Part shown: piece after piece, positions 19,737-31,523 of the stretch
How positions within the stretch are numbered: position 1 is the stretch's first letter
Layout: each line of letters begins with the position of its first letter
From: Triticum aestivum
Lineage: Eukaryota; Streptophyta; Magnoliopsida; Poales; Poaceae
Length of the DNA: 64,000 nt
Direction: 5' to 3'
Assembly: GCF_018294505.1 (NCBI RefSeq)
Contig: NC_057813.1
Coordinates: forward strand, 317,629,077-317,693,076
The notes under the pieces: model-generated
Database searches by the model: none
Told to the model about the DNA's origin: nothing
The model's input: the letters and a program-made list of their open reading frames with translations, nothing else
Made by a program: the position numbers and the translations under genes

Positions 19737-21911
19737 ATGGCGTCTAGCAAGGGAAATTACCACCATAGAGGTCCTTACTTTGATGGTACAAATTTTGCTA
19801 GTTGGAAGCATAAGATGAAAATGCATAATCTTGGTCATAACTCTGCCGTTTGGGCTGTTGTGCGTATTGGCTTGCAAGGTGATTTCTTCGAGGATGGAAA
19901 AGAACCGAATGATGAAGCAACGGCGGAAGAAATGAAGATGTTGCAATACAATGCTCAAGCTTGTGATATTCTCTTCAATGGATTATGCCTCGAAGAATTC
20001 AACAAAATCATCCGCCTTGAGATTGCAAAGGAAATTTGGTACTTTGGTTGATATGCACGAAGGTATTGAGTCCGTCAAGGCATCCAAGTTGGATGTGCTT
20101 CAAAGTCAACTAGACAAGTTCAAGATGAAGGATGGTGAAGGAGTCGCCAAAATGTACTCTAGGCTTGCTCTCATCACAAATGAGATTGTCGGCTTAGGAA
20201 GTGAAGAGATGACCGACAAATTCATCATCAAGAAGATCCTAAGAGCCTTGGATGGAAAATACGATACGTGTGCACTTTGATCCAAATGATGCCCAATTAC
20301 AAAGATCTCAAGCCCACGAAAGTCACTATTAGAATTGTTGCTCATGAGATGTCACTTGAGAATAAGGAAGAGCTCCACAACAAGTCAAGTGGTGCTTACA
20401 AAGCTTCAAGTGATGTTCCTACAACATCAAGTGAGAAGCAAGTCTCTATTGAAGAATTGAGTTTAATGGTGAAGAACTCCAACAAGTTCTACAAAAATAG
20501 AAGCAAAGAGAGAAGCTCCAAGTCAAGGTCCTACAATGACAAAATATCTTCTAGTCGTGATCGTAATTGCTACAATTGTGGAAGACCCGGACACTACACC
20601 ATTAAGTGCATGGCTCCCTACAAGAAAAGAGAAGACTCGTCCAAAAGGAGGAGTAGAAGAAATGAATCACCTCCAAAAGAGAGGAGTAGATATGATCGTT
20701 ATGAACGAAGACCCTCTCGTAGAAGCAGGGATTCGGAAAGGAAGGACAAGTCATCAAAGAGCTACACAAGACGAAGACATCAAGCTCACGTTGGTGAACG
20801 GGTATCCAGTTCCGACTCCGACAACTACTCCGAGAGAAGCTATCACTCCGATTCCGACTATACTCAAGATGAAGGTGTTGTCGGTCTTGCACTTGGGTCA
20901 TCCAACTCCTACGACATATTTGAGTCACCAAATGAAGGAATTGGAAGATGCTTCATGGCTGAAGTCCCTAAGGTATCACACCCCAAGTATGTTGATTTCA
21001 ATAGTGATCAAGATGATTTGCTAGGTGATGATGATTTACTTGTTGACAAGAATAGTGATGAAAACTATGATGAACTTGCTAGTAATCATGCTAATCAAGA
21101 TGAAATGAATGACAATGATAAGAAGGAGATTGAGCGACTAACTAAAGAACTAACACTATTAAGTTAGCTCATGAAACAACTCTAGAGGATCATAGAGAGC
21201 TCCTAAAGACTCATGAGAAGCTACACTTTGAGAAGCTAAATTTAGAGCAAGAGCATGAGTTTCTAAAAGCTATCAATGATGATCTTCGAAAGAAGAGTTC
21301 TTCTTATCTTCCAAACGTCTCCTCTCGTCTACTTACATGCCATAAGTAAATCTAGCAACAAGAGCAAGAAAGGTTCTTCCTCTAGTAGTAACAATAACCA
21401 TGTTAAATCTAATATTGTTACCTCTAGTAGTTCTCTTGGTTCCACTAATGATTCTCTTAGCCAAGTTACACTTGAGAAAGAAAATAGCTTATTGAAGGGA
21501 ATTATAGATAAAGGTGTATACAATAGCCTTTTTGGGAGTAAGCAATTTGACGAAATTGTATGCAAGCAAGGAAACCAGAAGAATCAAGGTGTTGGTTTTG
21601 AATGAAAGTTCAATGCCAATGGAGTTGAGTGAGAAGAAGATCAATACCCCAAGACAAAGTTTGTTCCTCAGCAAGAGAAGTATGACCCCACTTCTTTCAA
21701 AGGAACACAAGCTCAAGATGACCTTCCACCACAAGAACACAAGCTAAAAGGCAAGAACAAGCTTCAAGAAGAGATTGAGTCATTTGAAGAAGCTCCTAAG
21801 GCCATGGCCAAGTGGGTTCCTAAGACTACGTCAACCTCAATATCATCAAGTTTGACTACAAATCCAAGGATTCCCATCAAGTTGATGTGGATTCCAAAGA
21901 ACAAGAACTAG
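19737..21911 (+). pseudogene. gag: Copia-type gag of C1, broken
   Basis: The start MASSKGNYHHRGPYFDGTNF, followed by ASWKHKMKMH, is the N-terminal UBN2-type nucleocapsid domain of copia gag. A second frame (from about 20040) continues the helical domain (LDVLQSQLDKFKMKDGEGVA). A third (20268-21167) holds an SR-rich basic region and a zinc knuckle CYNCGRPGHYTIKC (CX2CX4HX4C), then an acidic stretch. A stop at 21165 and further frame changes precede a Ser-rich and helical C-terminal part traceable to the TAG at 21909. At least three frameshifts and one stop inactivate it. In life such a protein packages the element's RNA into cytoplasmic virus-like particles. Confidence 0.85.
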
Positions 21912-23549
21912 AGTGTTCTTGAGGGTGACTCCGCCAACATACTTCACTCATATTCATTTTGGCGGGGACTTGTGCAATCAACTTTCATATCTTGCACTAG
22001 TTCATGGAGTCACAAACCATCTTGTTGGTAAGACAAGGGACAAGGTAACCTAATGCTTTCATGGACATCATCATATGTGCAATTCACTCTATGTCTATGG
22101 ATATCCTTGTATGTTCCTTACGGGACTAACCCATGTAGGTATTGGAAGTGCAACACTCCAATGGATTGCTCCAAGAGATCCACATCTTCAATATCTACAA
22201 GAAGTCATTATCAACGAAACCCAAGGTTAGTTCATCCCTCTTAGGGAGGTTATCACATCTAGGGGGAGCTTTACTCTAAAAGCTGAGCTAAAGCAACTCT
22301 AATGGTGTGAAGACATCAATTCTTTATGTAAAAGTGGTAACCCCACTTGTGCTTAAACGATGAGTATGACATATGATCAAATGTTCTAATTTGACTCCTT
22401 GGTCAATATATTTGTTTGATAGATGCTAGAATTGTTTGTGCATGCTTTGTCACATATTTCATTTGCTATCTTATTGTGGGAGCATGTTGGTTGCATAATT
22501 TCTTCATTTGAGGACATCCATTTGTTGTTTTGACTAGCAAAAGGGCCCGTGCGTTGCAATGGAAGAAAATAATACCACACGCTCTTAATTTACAAAAAAT
22601 GCTGTATGATCTGAGTATTTGCAGCTATGACCCAAACAAACATGGTCTTTGCCTACAAGGGCTGCTTTCCCAAACCCTCTTGTGATTTTTGGTCAGGCCA
22701 ACTCACTCATATTCGGTCCCACCGAATTCACCAGACTGGTCTAGGTTTTTATCTCGGTGATACTGATTAGAATGACTCGGTCCCACCGAGTTGCACTAGC
22801 TGCACAAAGTTTTGCATCTCGGTGCCACTGAAGCATTCCATTCGGTGCCGCCAACATCACATGGGTATATAATCTGTGGACCCGTACGGTTGAAAATTTC
22901 TTCAAACCACACGAGCTCGTGCCCCATTGTTGCTGCCCCCTCGGTCTCCAGATCGTCGCCGTCTCCGCATTGCAGGTCTCCGTCATCGTCAACAGAAATC
23001 TCCACTGCCGTTGTCACCATAGCAAATCGTCACCAAGTTAGGGTACGGTTCGACCTCTTGTGTTGTTCCCCTTTCCGATTCTATGCACAAAGGTAATGCC
23101 TAGCTTCTTGCCATGAATGAGATTATTCTATCCATAGAAAAACTTCTTCAAAATAGATTCGATGAAAAAATTAGGGTTAGATTTCTGCCGAGCTCATCTC
23201 GGACCGACCGAAATGAATCTTTCAGTCCCACCGATTGGCCCTGGCCATTGCACTTTGTACAACTCGATGCCACTGAAGTGTACTGATCGGTGATGCGACC
23301 GAAAGCAAAACCTCAGTGAAACCCTAGCATCTCGGAGTCACCGAACCACTAATCAGTCTGACCGATGTTGTGTGATTAGACATTATTAATGCTTCGGTGT
23401 CACCGAGATTTTCATATCGGTAGCTCCAAAATGCTTTCTGCAGAAAAGTAAAACTAAAGTTTTGATTCAAATTTTTGCAAAACCAGCTACTTTTTGTGAT
23501 GCTCATCGACTCTGCCCGTACCTATCTATTCACATGGTGTGTGTGCAAG
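21912..23549 (+). other. Internal non-coding region of C1 with a second CGGTCCCACCGA-type array
   Basis: The stretch 21912-22530 is A/T-rich untranslated sequence with a 'gggggagct' tract at 22262. At 22535-22560 'actagcaaaagggcccgtgc' and the following 'gttgcaatgg' resemble the end of a widespread grass repeat and may mark a nested insertion point. From 22700 to 23420 diverged ACTCGGTCCCACCGAGTT motifs recur, interleaved with leader-like sequence. No ORF is convincing before 23550. Confidence 0.5.
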
Positions 23550-25601
23550 ATGTCTGATGCCAGTCATAGCCAGAACAAATCAGAGGAAGAGGTTAATCTC
23601 AGCGAGGGAACAAGCCCTAGTGGAAGCTATATGAGGGCAGCAGAAGCACTCCAAGCAATCTTCCCAAAGCTTCCACTAGACAAAGGAAGAAGAGGACCTT
23701 AGAAAGTGAGGATGAGGATTTTGTGGTTGAAGAAGAAGTGACTTCAAAGAAGAAAGTGCTCAAGAAAGAGTATAGCACTCCTGCTACCACTAAGCCCGGT
23801 CTCCAGAAGAAGGCTCCTGCACAAGAGTTGGAATTTACACTTGAGTGGAGAGAAGAAGAAGAAGCTGCTGATGGGAAGAAAAAGAGGAAAGAGAGAGTGA
23901 AGAAGACCATTTCCAGAGTGGTTGACAGACCATCCATGATAATGGATGATGAAGATGAGGAGGAAGAGGAACCAGCTGCACCCCTTGCCAAGTCTCATAA
24001 GCTAATGGCAGATGCCATGAAATCTGCAGGTGCACCATTCAAGTCCAAGCACAAGCTTACACCTAAAGCTGCTGCTCCTAAGAGATCCACAAGAAACATC
24101 CCTGCTGCTGAAAATAACAAGGCCCTAGTGCCAGAGGTTTGGAAGGATGAAGAGGCACAAGTGCTCAGGAAATTGAATCCAAAGATTCCAGACCATGATG
24201 ATGGACATCCAGTGGCTGAAAACATGAAGCTCGGAAAGGATAGTGGACTGAGAGAATGGAGGAAAGTTGATCCATATTCTGCAAGGAGGAGAACATCATG
24301 TGACTATCAGTTCCATACCATAGAACAACATGATTTCTATGAGACAGTGCTGCTTGACAAGAAGCCCATCATAAGCAACATGAAATGGGTGGAATGGAAG
24401 TACATTGATGCCAATGAAGACTACTTCTCACATGTTCATGAGAGTTTCAGGCTGACAAGTGTTGATGCTTTTGTTGGAAAAAAGCTCACAAAATGGAATC
24501 ATGAAATGGTGATGCAGTTTTACTCCACTGCACACTTTTATCCAAATGGAAGAATAGTATGGATGACTGAGGGAACTAGATACCATTCAACTATTTCTGA
24601 GTGGGCCACTCTCATCAATGCCCCAAAGGAAGATGAAAATGATATTGATGTATATGGGAAGCTCAGGATGGATCACAACACTATGGCACACATGTACAAG
24701 ACCATTCCTAAGGAGGCTTTGGAAACACACAAGTTTGGCTCTATCTACTTTCTGCTTGCTGGTTTGGCCACCGTAAACTATATCTTGAGGCATACTTTGT
24801 TTCCCAAGTCTGGAGATGAAAGGATGATCTATGGCCACTCCATCAACCTGCTTCACTTATTTGATATCCCATAGAAATTCAAAGTCATGAGCCTGATTGT
24901 AGAGACAATCAAAAGGACTGTTGCTGACCAGAAGAGGTTATGTGGATATGCACCAAACATCCAGATGCTTATCAACTCCAAGGTTGGTATAGGAACATAT
25001 CTACTTGAAAGAGAGCATCTTCCTCTTCAGCCAAAATTTGAAGATAATGAAGTGGCGATGGATGCTTCACATCCAACTTCAGTTGAGGCTCAAGAGAAGG
25101 CTGAGAAAGCAAAGGCAGCAAAGGCAGCTAGTGCACCAAATGCATCAATAGTGAATCTCAAGTCAAAGCAAGACCAACTGGCATATCTGCTAGAAGCAAC
25201 TCTGAGGAATGAGCAAAGTCTGGCCAGCTTAGCCAAGAACTAGGAGAGCCTAGAGCGGCTAGTTGAGGACAAATGTATAATCTTGATGTCAAGGTCAGTG
25301 AGATACAATCTATTGTGGAGAAACTGAGAGATGATGCTGAGGATTGAGATGACAAGACTACCACTGACAGATTCCATACAGTCCTAGGGCACAAAGGTCA
25401 TCAACTGTGCCAGTTGCAGACGCCAGGACTACTCACTCTACACCTGCCGCCACTACCACAGTGCCACCCCAAGTGTCGACTCCACTAGCTCAACAGACAT
25501 CAACTGAGGCATTTGTAGAAGCAGTTTTCTCAATGCCGCCTATGCACACCGAAGCAACAAGCCAGAAGACCCCTTCAGGAGTTCCTGGAGATTGTGCCTA
25601 G
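23550..25601 (+). pseudogene. Second ORF of C1: plant transposon-type protein (PF20167-like), broken
   Basis: The ATG at 23550 opens MSDASHSQNKSEEEVNLSEG; a frameshift near 23680 moves to the frame read from 23723. The product has a basic/acidic N-terminus (KKK and DEDEEEEE tracts, residues about 1-150), then a globular part with FYETVLLDKKPIISNMKWVE, FYSTAHFYPNGRIVWMTEGT and the region up to LLHLFDIP. In-frame stops follow at 24872 and 25241, and a helical then Pro/Thr-rich tail ends at 25601. The globular pattern resembles the domain annotated 'putative plant transposon protein' in grass and legume retroelements. It has no catalytic motif I can name. Its role in the element is unknown. Confidence 0.6.
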
Positions 25602-26113
25602 AGTACCGTATATCACTGTACCTTTTCAAGATTTTTGGTAACTTGTTGCTAAAGGGGGATAAAATGTATAGATCATAGGCTTTGAGAGAGAGTGTCTCAT
25701 TCTTTTGCTTGTTGGTTTTTATTCCCAGTTGCTACTTCGTGTATTTAGTTTGTTCTACTTATTGTTTGATGGTCGGGATACTTTGTGTGGTTGTGTGTTC
25801 GATCATACTATGCTTAATGTGTGATATATGCCTATCTCCTTGATTATTTGTGTATGATCATTCACTTATGTATTTGGTGATGCGTGCATGTTATTTCACT
25901 CTTATCATTTTGTGCGCTCCACAAAGTTGTATGTGACATGGAAGAGTGACCCATGATCCTAATCGGTTGTGCATTTGCATTCAAACACAAATCTTAAATA
26001 ATGCACAAATTTAGGGGGAGCTCTTGCCTATCACATACTTCTCAAAGCGACGATGTATTTCATTCATTTTATCATTTGTCGAAGCTTTGACGTATATGTT
26101 GTCATCAATTACC
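25602..26113 (+). other. 3' non-coding region of C1
   Basis: A/T-rich without ORF. It contains an earlier polypurine-like 'gctaaagggggataaaatg' at 25650, possibly the 3' end of a nested element, and 'tttagggggagctcttgcc' at 26010, both typical of copia 3' leaders. Confidence 0.5.
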
Positions 26114-26127
26114 AAAAAGGGGGATTT
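26114..26127 (+). other. Polypurine tract of C1
   Basis: AAAAAGGGGGAT lies directly before the LTR start TTGAAAGTGC at 26127/26128. This is the expected plus-strand primer site. Confidence 0.8.
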
Positions 26128-27709
26128 TGAAAGTGCAAGTAATCCCCGGGTGGTTTTGGTTATTCATAACAACATATAACTCATTGAACTTATATCCATT
26201 CAAGATAAATATTTCAGGAATTTCAATGAATGGCATGCATGGAGTAGAGATGTGGACCCCTCAAAATAACTAATGACATATATTAGCAAAAGCTCAAGAC
26301 TCTCCATCTTTACTTTAGTGATCTAAGATCACATTGAGTCCATAGGAAAGCCAATACTATTAAAAGGGGATGAGGTGTTGCTTAATGGCTTGCTTTCTCA
26401 AATGCTTAGTGATATTGCTCGAAAACCCTCAGCCACTTTCTCCATCCAGTCAAAACCCTAAACTAAATTCCAACTCGGCCCCACCGATTCTTTCTATCCG
26501 GTGCCACAGAGTTCATATGACATAGCCATAACCAGATATCCTAGTAGTTTAGTTTCACCGATAAAGGTCTCGGTCTCACCGAGATGGCCCTGCCAACACT
26601 CTATGACTTGTTGCATTTATTTCGGTCTCACCGAGTCATGCAATCGGTCTCACTGAGTTGGCTTGGCAGATTCTCTGTTGCCTTATTGCTTCACTTCAAT
26701 CTCACCGAGTTGATGCAATCAATGCCACCGAGATGATGTTTGCCCTAAGCCCTAGCACATCGGTCTCACCGAGTTGTTCCAGTTGGTCCCACCAAGATTC
26801 TTAACGTTCACATTTTTTAACATATTGGTGCCAACAAGTTTAACTATTCGGTCCCATCGAGATGAGTCAAATCTGTGTAATGGTTGGATTTTGTGTGGAG
26901 GCTATATATACCCCTCCACCCCCTTCTCCATTTGTGAGAGAGCCATCAGAACATGCCTACACTTCCACCATACATTTTCTGCGAGAGAACCACCTACTCA
27001 TGTTTTAAGATCATGACATTCCAATCCTACCACAAGAATCTTGATTTCTAGACTTCCCCAAGTTGCTTTCCACTCAAATCATCTCTCCACCATATCCAAA
27101 TCTATGAGAGAGAGTTGAGTGTTGGGGAGACTATCATTTGAAGCACAAGCTCAAGGAGTTCATCATCAACACACCATCGATTACCTTTTGGAGAGTGGTG
27201 TCTCCCAGATTGGTTAGGTGTCGCTTGGGAGCCTCCGTCAAGATGTGGAGTTGAACCAAGAAGTTTGTAAGGGCAAGGAGATCGCCTACTTCGTGAAGAT
27301 CTACCCGAGTGAGGCAAGTCCTTCGTGGGTGATGGCCCTGCTGGGATTCACAAGGTTTCTTCTTGGTGGACCCTTCGTGGGTGGAGTCCTCTGTGGACTT
27401 GCGCAATCGTTACCCTTCGTGGGTTGAAGTCTCCATCAAGGTGGACGTACGATAGCACCATCTACCAGAACCACGCCAAAAATCTCCATGTCTACATTGT
27501 GTTTGCCTTCTCCAAACCCTTCCCTTTACATTCATATGCAATGTTTTACTTTCCGCTGCTACACTCTTAGAATTGCATGTGTAGGATGATTGCTTGACTT
27601 GTGCTAATTGCTAAAATCTTCCCACAACTAAAATTGGGAAAATGATAGTTTTTATTTGGTCAAGTAGTGTAATCACCCCTCCCCCCTCTAGACATACTTT
27701 CGATCCTAC
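26128..27709 (+). repeat. 3' LTR of C1 (about 1580 bp)
   Basis: It starts TGAAAGTGCAAGTAATCCCC and ends near CGATCCTAC, matching the left LTR end. U3 holds the TCGGTCTCACCGAGT array (26470-26880); the TATA box TATATATA is at 26903-26910. The same U3 occurs inverted as C2 (9763-10640). Short ORFs on either strand in the R-U5 part (for example 27102-27406) also occur in the left LTR and are not genes. Confidence 0.88.
26470..26880 (+). repeat. C1 U3 array of TCGGTCTCACCGAGT-type motifs
   Basis: More than ten variants of an imperfect inverted motif CGGT(C/G)(C/T)CACCGA occur, several within near-copies of 'atgcaatcggtctcaccgag'. The array ends about 25 bases before the TATA box. Confidence 0.88.
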
Positions 27710-28576
27710 TGTACTATTAGAGTCTTCTTTGATCTGTTATATGCATGATATTTATAGCCTCGTAGTTCTTATTCAAAACTTTGGTTTGGTTTGGCCAACT
27801 AGATTAATTTTTCTTGCAGTGGGAGGAGGTGCTTTGTGATGGGTTTGATCTTGCAGTGCTCAATCTCAGTGACAGAAGGAGACATGACACGCATGTATCA
27901 TTGCTATTAAGGATAAAAAGATGGGGCCTATTCCTACATGAATAAATCTTGTCTACATCATGTCATCGTTCTTATTGCATTACTCCGTTTTTCCATGAAC
28001 TTAATACACTAGATGCATGCTGGATAGCGGTCGATGTGTGGAGTAATAGTAGTAGATGCAGGCAGGAGTCGGTCTACTAATATTGGACGTGATGCCTACA
28101 CACATGATCATTGCCTTGGATATGGTCATGATTTTTTGCTTTTCTATCAATTGCCCAACAGTATTTTTTTTACCTACCGTATGTTATTTCCTCGAGAGAA
28201 GCCACTAGTGAAATCTATGGCCCCGGTGTCTATTTCCTATCATATTATTTTCAGATATATTATTCCAAAAACCCAAAAATACCTTACTGCACTTTTTATT
28301 TATTTATTTCTTGCTTTTGTCAGATCTACTTATCAGATCCCATACAATTTAATCTATCTCAATACCGAGGAGGGATTGGCAACCCCTCTTACACATTGGG
28401 TTGCAAGTATTTTTTCACTGTGTGCAGGTACCGTTTACATAGTGTTGCTTGGTTCTCCTACTGGATTGATAACCTTGGCTTCATAACTGAGGGAAATACT
28501 TACTATTATTGTGCTGCATCATCCTCTCCTCTTCGGGGAAATACCAACATAGATACAAGCAATCAGGAAGAATTTC

Positions 28577-28594
28577 TGGCGCCATTGCCGGGGA
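28577..28594 (+). other. Primer-binding site of S3 (tRNA-Asp type)
   Basis: TGGCGCCATTGCCGGGGA lies 16 bases after the LTR end at 28561. One base differs from the Athila consensus. Confidence 0.85.
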
Positions 28595-28795
28595 GACATC
28601 ATCAACATCTATCAGGTTCCTAATCACAAATCTCATCTCCTTGCAATTTACATTATTTGCCATTTGCCTCTCGCTTTCATCTCCCCCACTTCTAAAATGT
28701 TTTTGCGAAAGCATAAAAATATTTGCCTTCTTTTTTGTTTGCCTTTTTTGCCGTTCGATCTTTTGTCTGCATGAGATCTTGTTTGCGTAGTCATG

Positions 28796-29587
28796 ATGTA
28801 TGAAGAGAATACCTAATTGGGTGATTTTTCCAATACTACTACTAATAATTTTATTAGTACTCCGATTGCTCCTCCCGCCGCTAGTGCGGAGTCTTATGAT
28901 ATTAACGCTGCTTTGTTGAATCTTGTTATGAAAGAGCAATTTCCCGGCACTCCTAATGAGGATGTTGCGTCCCATCTAAACACTTCATAGAATTGTGTGA
29001 TATGCAAAAGAAAAAAGATGTGGACAATGATATTGTGAAATTAAAATTGTTTCCTTTCTCTTTGTGGGATCGTGCAAAAAATTGGTTTTCTTCTTTGGCT
29101 CCCAATAGTGTCGATTCTTGGGATAAGTGCAAATATGCTTTATTTTCCGCCCATGAAAATTATTTCCCTTTGAAATCAAATCATGAATTTTAAGCAACCT
29201 GAGTAGGAACATGTTGCAAAATCTTGGGAAAGAAACTCATGGTTTAAATCTTTGGATGATTATACAAAAAAAATATGCGGGATTGAATTTTGTTCTAGAA
29301 ATATTTTTGATTCCGCCGCGGGTGGTACTTTAACGGAAATTACTTTGGGTGGATCCACTAAATTTTTAGAAAATATTATGGCAAATTATTCACAATGGCA
29401 TGCCGGAAGAGCACCTACTAGTAAAAAAGTTAATATAGTCAAAGAAATTAGTACTTTGAGTGAAAAATTTGATGCTCTTATGAAATTGGTTGCTAGTAAA
29501 AATGCTCCTATTTATCCTAATGATGTGCCTTTATCTACTTTGATTGAGAAAAATAGTGATCCCATAGATGTGAATTTTGTCTTGTGA
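28796..29587 (+). pseudogene. gag: Athila-type gag of S3, 5' part, broken
   Basis: The frame at 28993-29193 includes LKLFPFSLWDRAKNWFSSLA, the core of the retrotransposon gag (capsid-like) domain. After a stop at 29191 the frame 29252-29587 continues with FLENIMANYSQWHAGRAPTS and VNIVKEISTLSEKFDALMKL, typical of Athila gag. Several stops, including one just after the presumed start at 28799, inactivate it. Element G inserts right after this point; downstream S3 coding resumes at 51349. Confidence 0.75.
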
Positions 29588-29613
29588 AACAATTAAAAAT
29601 AAAAGTGCTTATA

Positions 29614-31523
29614 GGGTGATGGCCTTGCTGGTGCTTTGTAGGTTGCCCTGAAAAGGCTCTTGTCGGGGCCACATAGGTTGCCCCGGCAAGGATGTTGGCG
29701 AGGGAGGCCCAGTCTGCCTTCTGCTCCTTGTTCTTTGACTTGATTACTGTCTTGATAGTCTTGTGTTTTGCCTTCTGCTGCCCTACCAAGCCTTGTCGTA
29801 GGTGCGCCTACTACTGCCCATGCACAAGTAAGGGGTACAAAAGAGCCCACAATTTTGTACACCGACAGGAGGCCTCCTTTTATATGTCAAAGGGGTCACC
29901 GCAGTGGCACACAGGAGGTGGAAAGCAAGCTACAGTGTATGAGCTTATCGCTCGGCACCGTAGGACAAACACATTAATGCGCTGCCTATGTGCCCTCTTA
30001 CTTTATCGGGGACGGCAACAGAAGTCGTCCCGTCCGTCGCCGCCCTTCCTTTCCTTAACACGCGTCCAGGCTAACGAGGCATGCAATGCCATGCTGGCTA
30101 GCTAGCAGTTGTGTTGGTGCGATGGTAGAGCCTCCATGAAGATTTGCATGCCGCCACACAGGCATCTGCCTAGTTGGCAAGCTGGTTGTCGCACTGGAGT
30201 GGTGGTGAAGTGGCAAAACCTTGTCGGGCACGGGCCTGGTCGCGGCCCCACAATCATCCCCGGCAAGGCTTGCCGGGGGCCTCGCGCTCGTCCCCGTCAA
30301 GGGTCTTGCCGGGGGTCTTCATCTTCTGGTCCCACGTGGACCCGCAAGCTATCAATTCTTCACAAAGATCTACATGTTACTTTGCATGCGCCCTCTGAGC
30401 CTTGTCCTTAAAGCTGGTGATGGTGTCAAAACTCTTAGTCCTCAAGGGTGATGGCCTTGCAGGTGCTTCGTAGGTTGCCCCGGCAAGGCTCTTGCCGGGG
30501 CCACGTAGGCTGCCCCATCAAGGATGTTGCCGGGGGAGGCCCAGTCTGCCTTCCACTCCTTGTTCTTTGACTTGATTGCTGTCTTGATAGTCTTGTGTTT
30601 TGCTTTCTGCTGCCCTGCCAAGCCTTGTCATAGTTGCGGCTACTACTGCCCATGCACAAGTAAGGGGTACACAAGAGCCCACACTTTTGTACACCTATAG
30701 GAGGCCTCCTTTTATATGTCAAAGGGGTCACCACAGTGGCACACAGGAGGTGAAAAGCAAGCTACAGTGTATGAGCTTACCGCTCGGCACCGTAGGACAA
30801 ACGCATTTAATGCATTGCCTATGTGCCCTCTTACTTTATCAGGGACGGCAACAGAAGTTGTCACGGTCGTCGCCGCCCTTCCTTGCCTTGAGACGCGTCC
30901 AGGCTGACGAGGCATGCAATGCCATGCTGGCTAGCTAGCTACTGTGTTGGCGCGGTGGTAGAGCCTCCACGAAGATTTGCGTGCCGCCACGCAGGCATCT
31001 GCCTAGTTGGCAAGCTGGTTGTCGCACTACAGTGGTGGCGAAGTGGCAAAACCTTGTCGGGCGCGGGCCTGGTCGTGGCCCCGCAATCGTCCCCAGCAAG
31101 GCTTGCCGGGGGCCTCGCGGTCATCCCCGACAAGGGTCTTGCCGGGGGTCTTCGTCTTCTGGTCCCACGTGGACCCAGAGGCTATCAATTCTTCACAAAG
31201 ATCTACATGCTACTTTGCATGCGCCCTCTGAGCCTTGGCCTTGACGCTATTGATGGTGTCAGAGCTCTTAGTCCTCAAGGGTGATGGCCTTGCTGGTTCT
31301 TCGTAGGTTGCCCCAGCAAGGCTCTTGCCGGGGCCACATAGGCTGCCCCAGCAAGGATGTTGCCGGGGGAGGCCCAGTCTGCCTTCTGCTCCTTGTTCTT
31401 GACTTGATTGTTGACTTGATAGTCTTGTATTTTGCCTTCTGCTGCCCTGCCAAGCATTGCCGCAGTGCGGCTACTACTGCCCGTGCACAAGTAAGGTGTA
31501 CAGAAGCGCCACACTTTTGTACA
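29614..31523 (-). repeat. 3' LTR region of G: two and a quarter tandem U3 units
   Basis: A unit starting TGTACAAAAGTGTGG on the minus strand occurs at 31523, 30693 and 29861; the first two span 830 and 832 bases, the third is cut after 248 bases at the S3 junction. The phrase 'gggtgatggccttgc' marks the period at 29614, 30446, 31279 and, in the 5' LTR, 51101. Each complete unit ends just past the TATA box (ATATAAAAGGAGGCC on the minus strand). The last 230 bases of the 5' LTR (50285-50515, presumably R-U5) are absent from every copy. Confidence 0.85.

Larger units (their letters stand above)
18872..27709 (+). mobile_element. C1: non-autonomous copia-like LTR element
   Basis: The order is truncated 5' LTR (18872-19652), tRNA-iMet type primer site (19655), broken copia gag (19737-21911), a leader-like array region (22565-23440), a second broken ORF of plant-transposon-protein type (23550-25601), non-coding 3' region, polypurine tract (26114-26127) and complete 3' LTR (26128-27709). 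There is no protease, integrase or reverse transcriptase. The second ORF with its own leader could be a nested element inserted near 22530. The right LTR abuts sequence of the S3 LTR. Confidence 0.75.
27710..29613 (+). mobile_element. S3 part 1: Athila-type element (LTR end, primer site, gag)
   Basis: The stretch 27710-28561 is the right part of an Athila-type LTR: it matches the solo LTR S2 and the S1 LTR in reverse complement (for example 'ggtcgatgtgtggagtaata' at 28030). The LTR start is missing, replaced by C1. The primer site and gag follow. The sequence is cut at 29613 by Gypsy element G and resumes at 51349, then is cut again at 53223 by element Y and resumes at 58552. Confidence 0.82.

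Noticed and set aside
27102..27406. Minus-strand ORFs of 71 and 90 codons
   Set aside because: Nearly the same ORFs occur at 19048-19352 in the left C1 LTR. They are LTR sequence, without codon constraint visible between the two copies.
30109..31284. Repeated plus-strand ORFs of 70-120 codons (for example 30109-30411 and 30919-31284)
   Set aside because: The same ORFs recur at 832-base intervals and in the 5' LTR (50803-51106). They follow the LTR sequence and show no domain.
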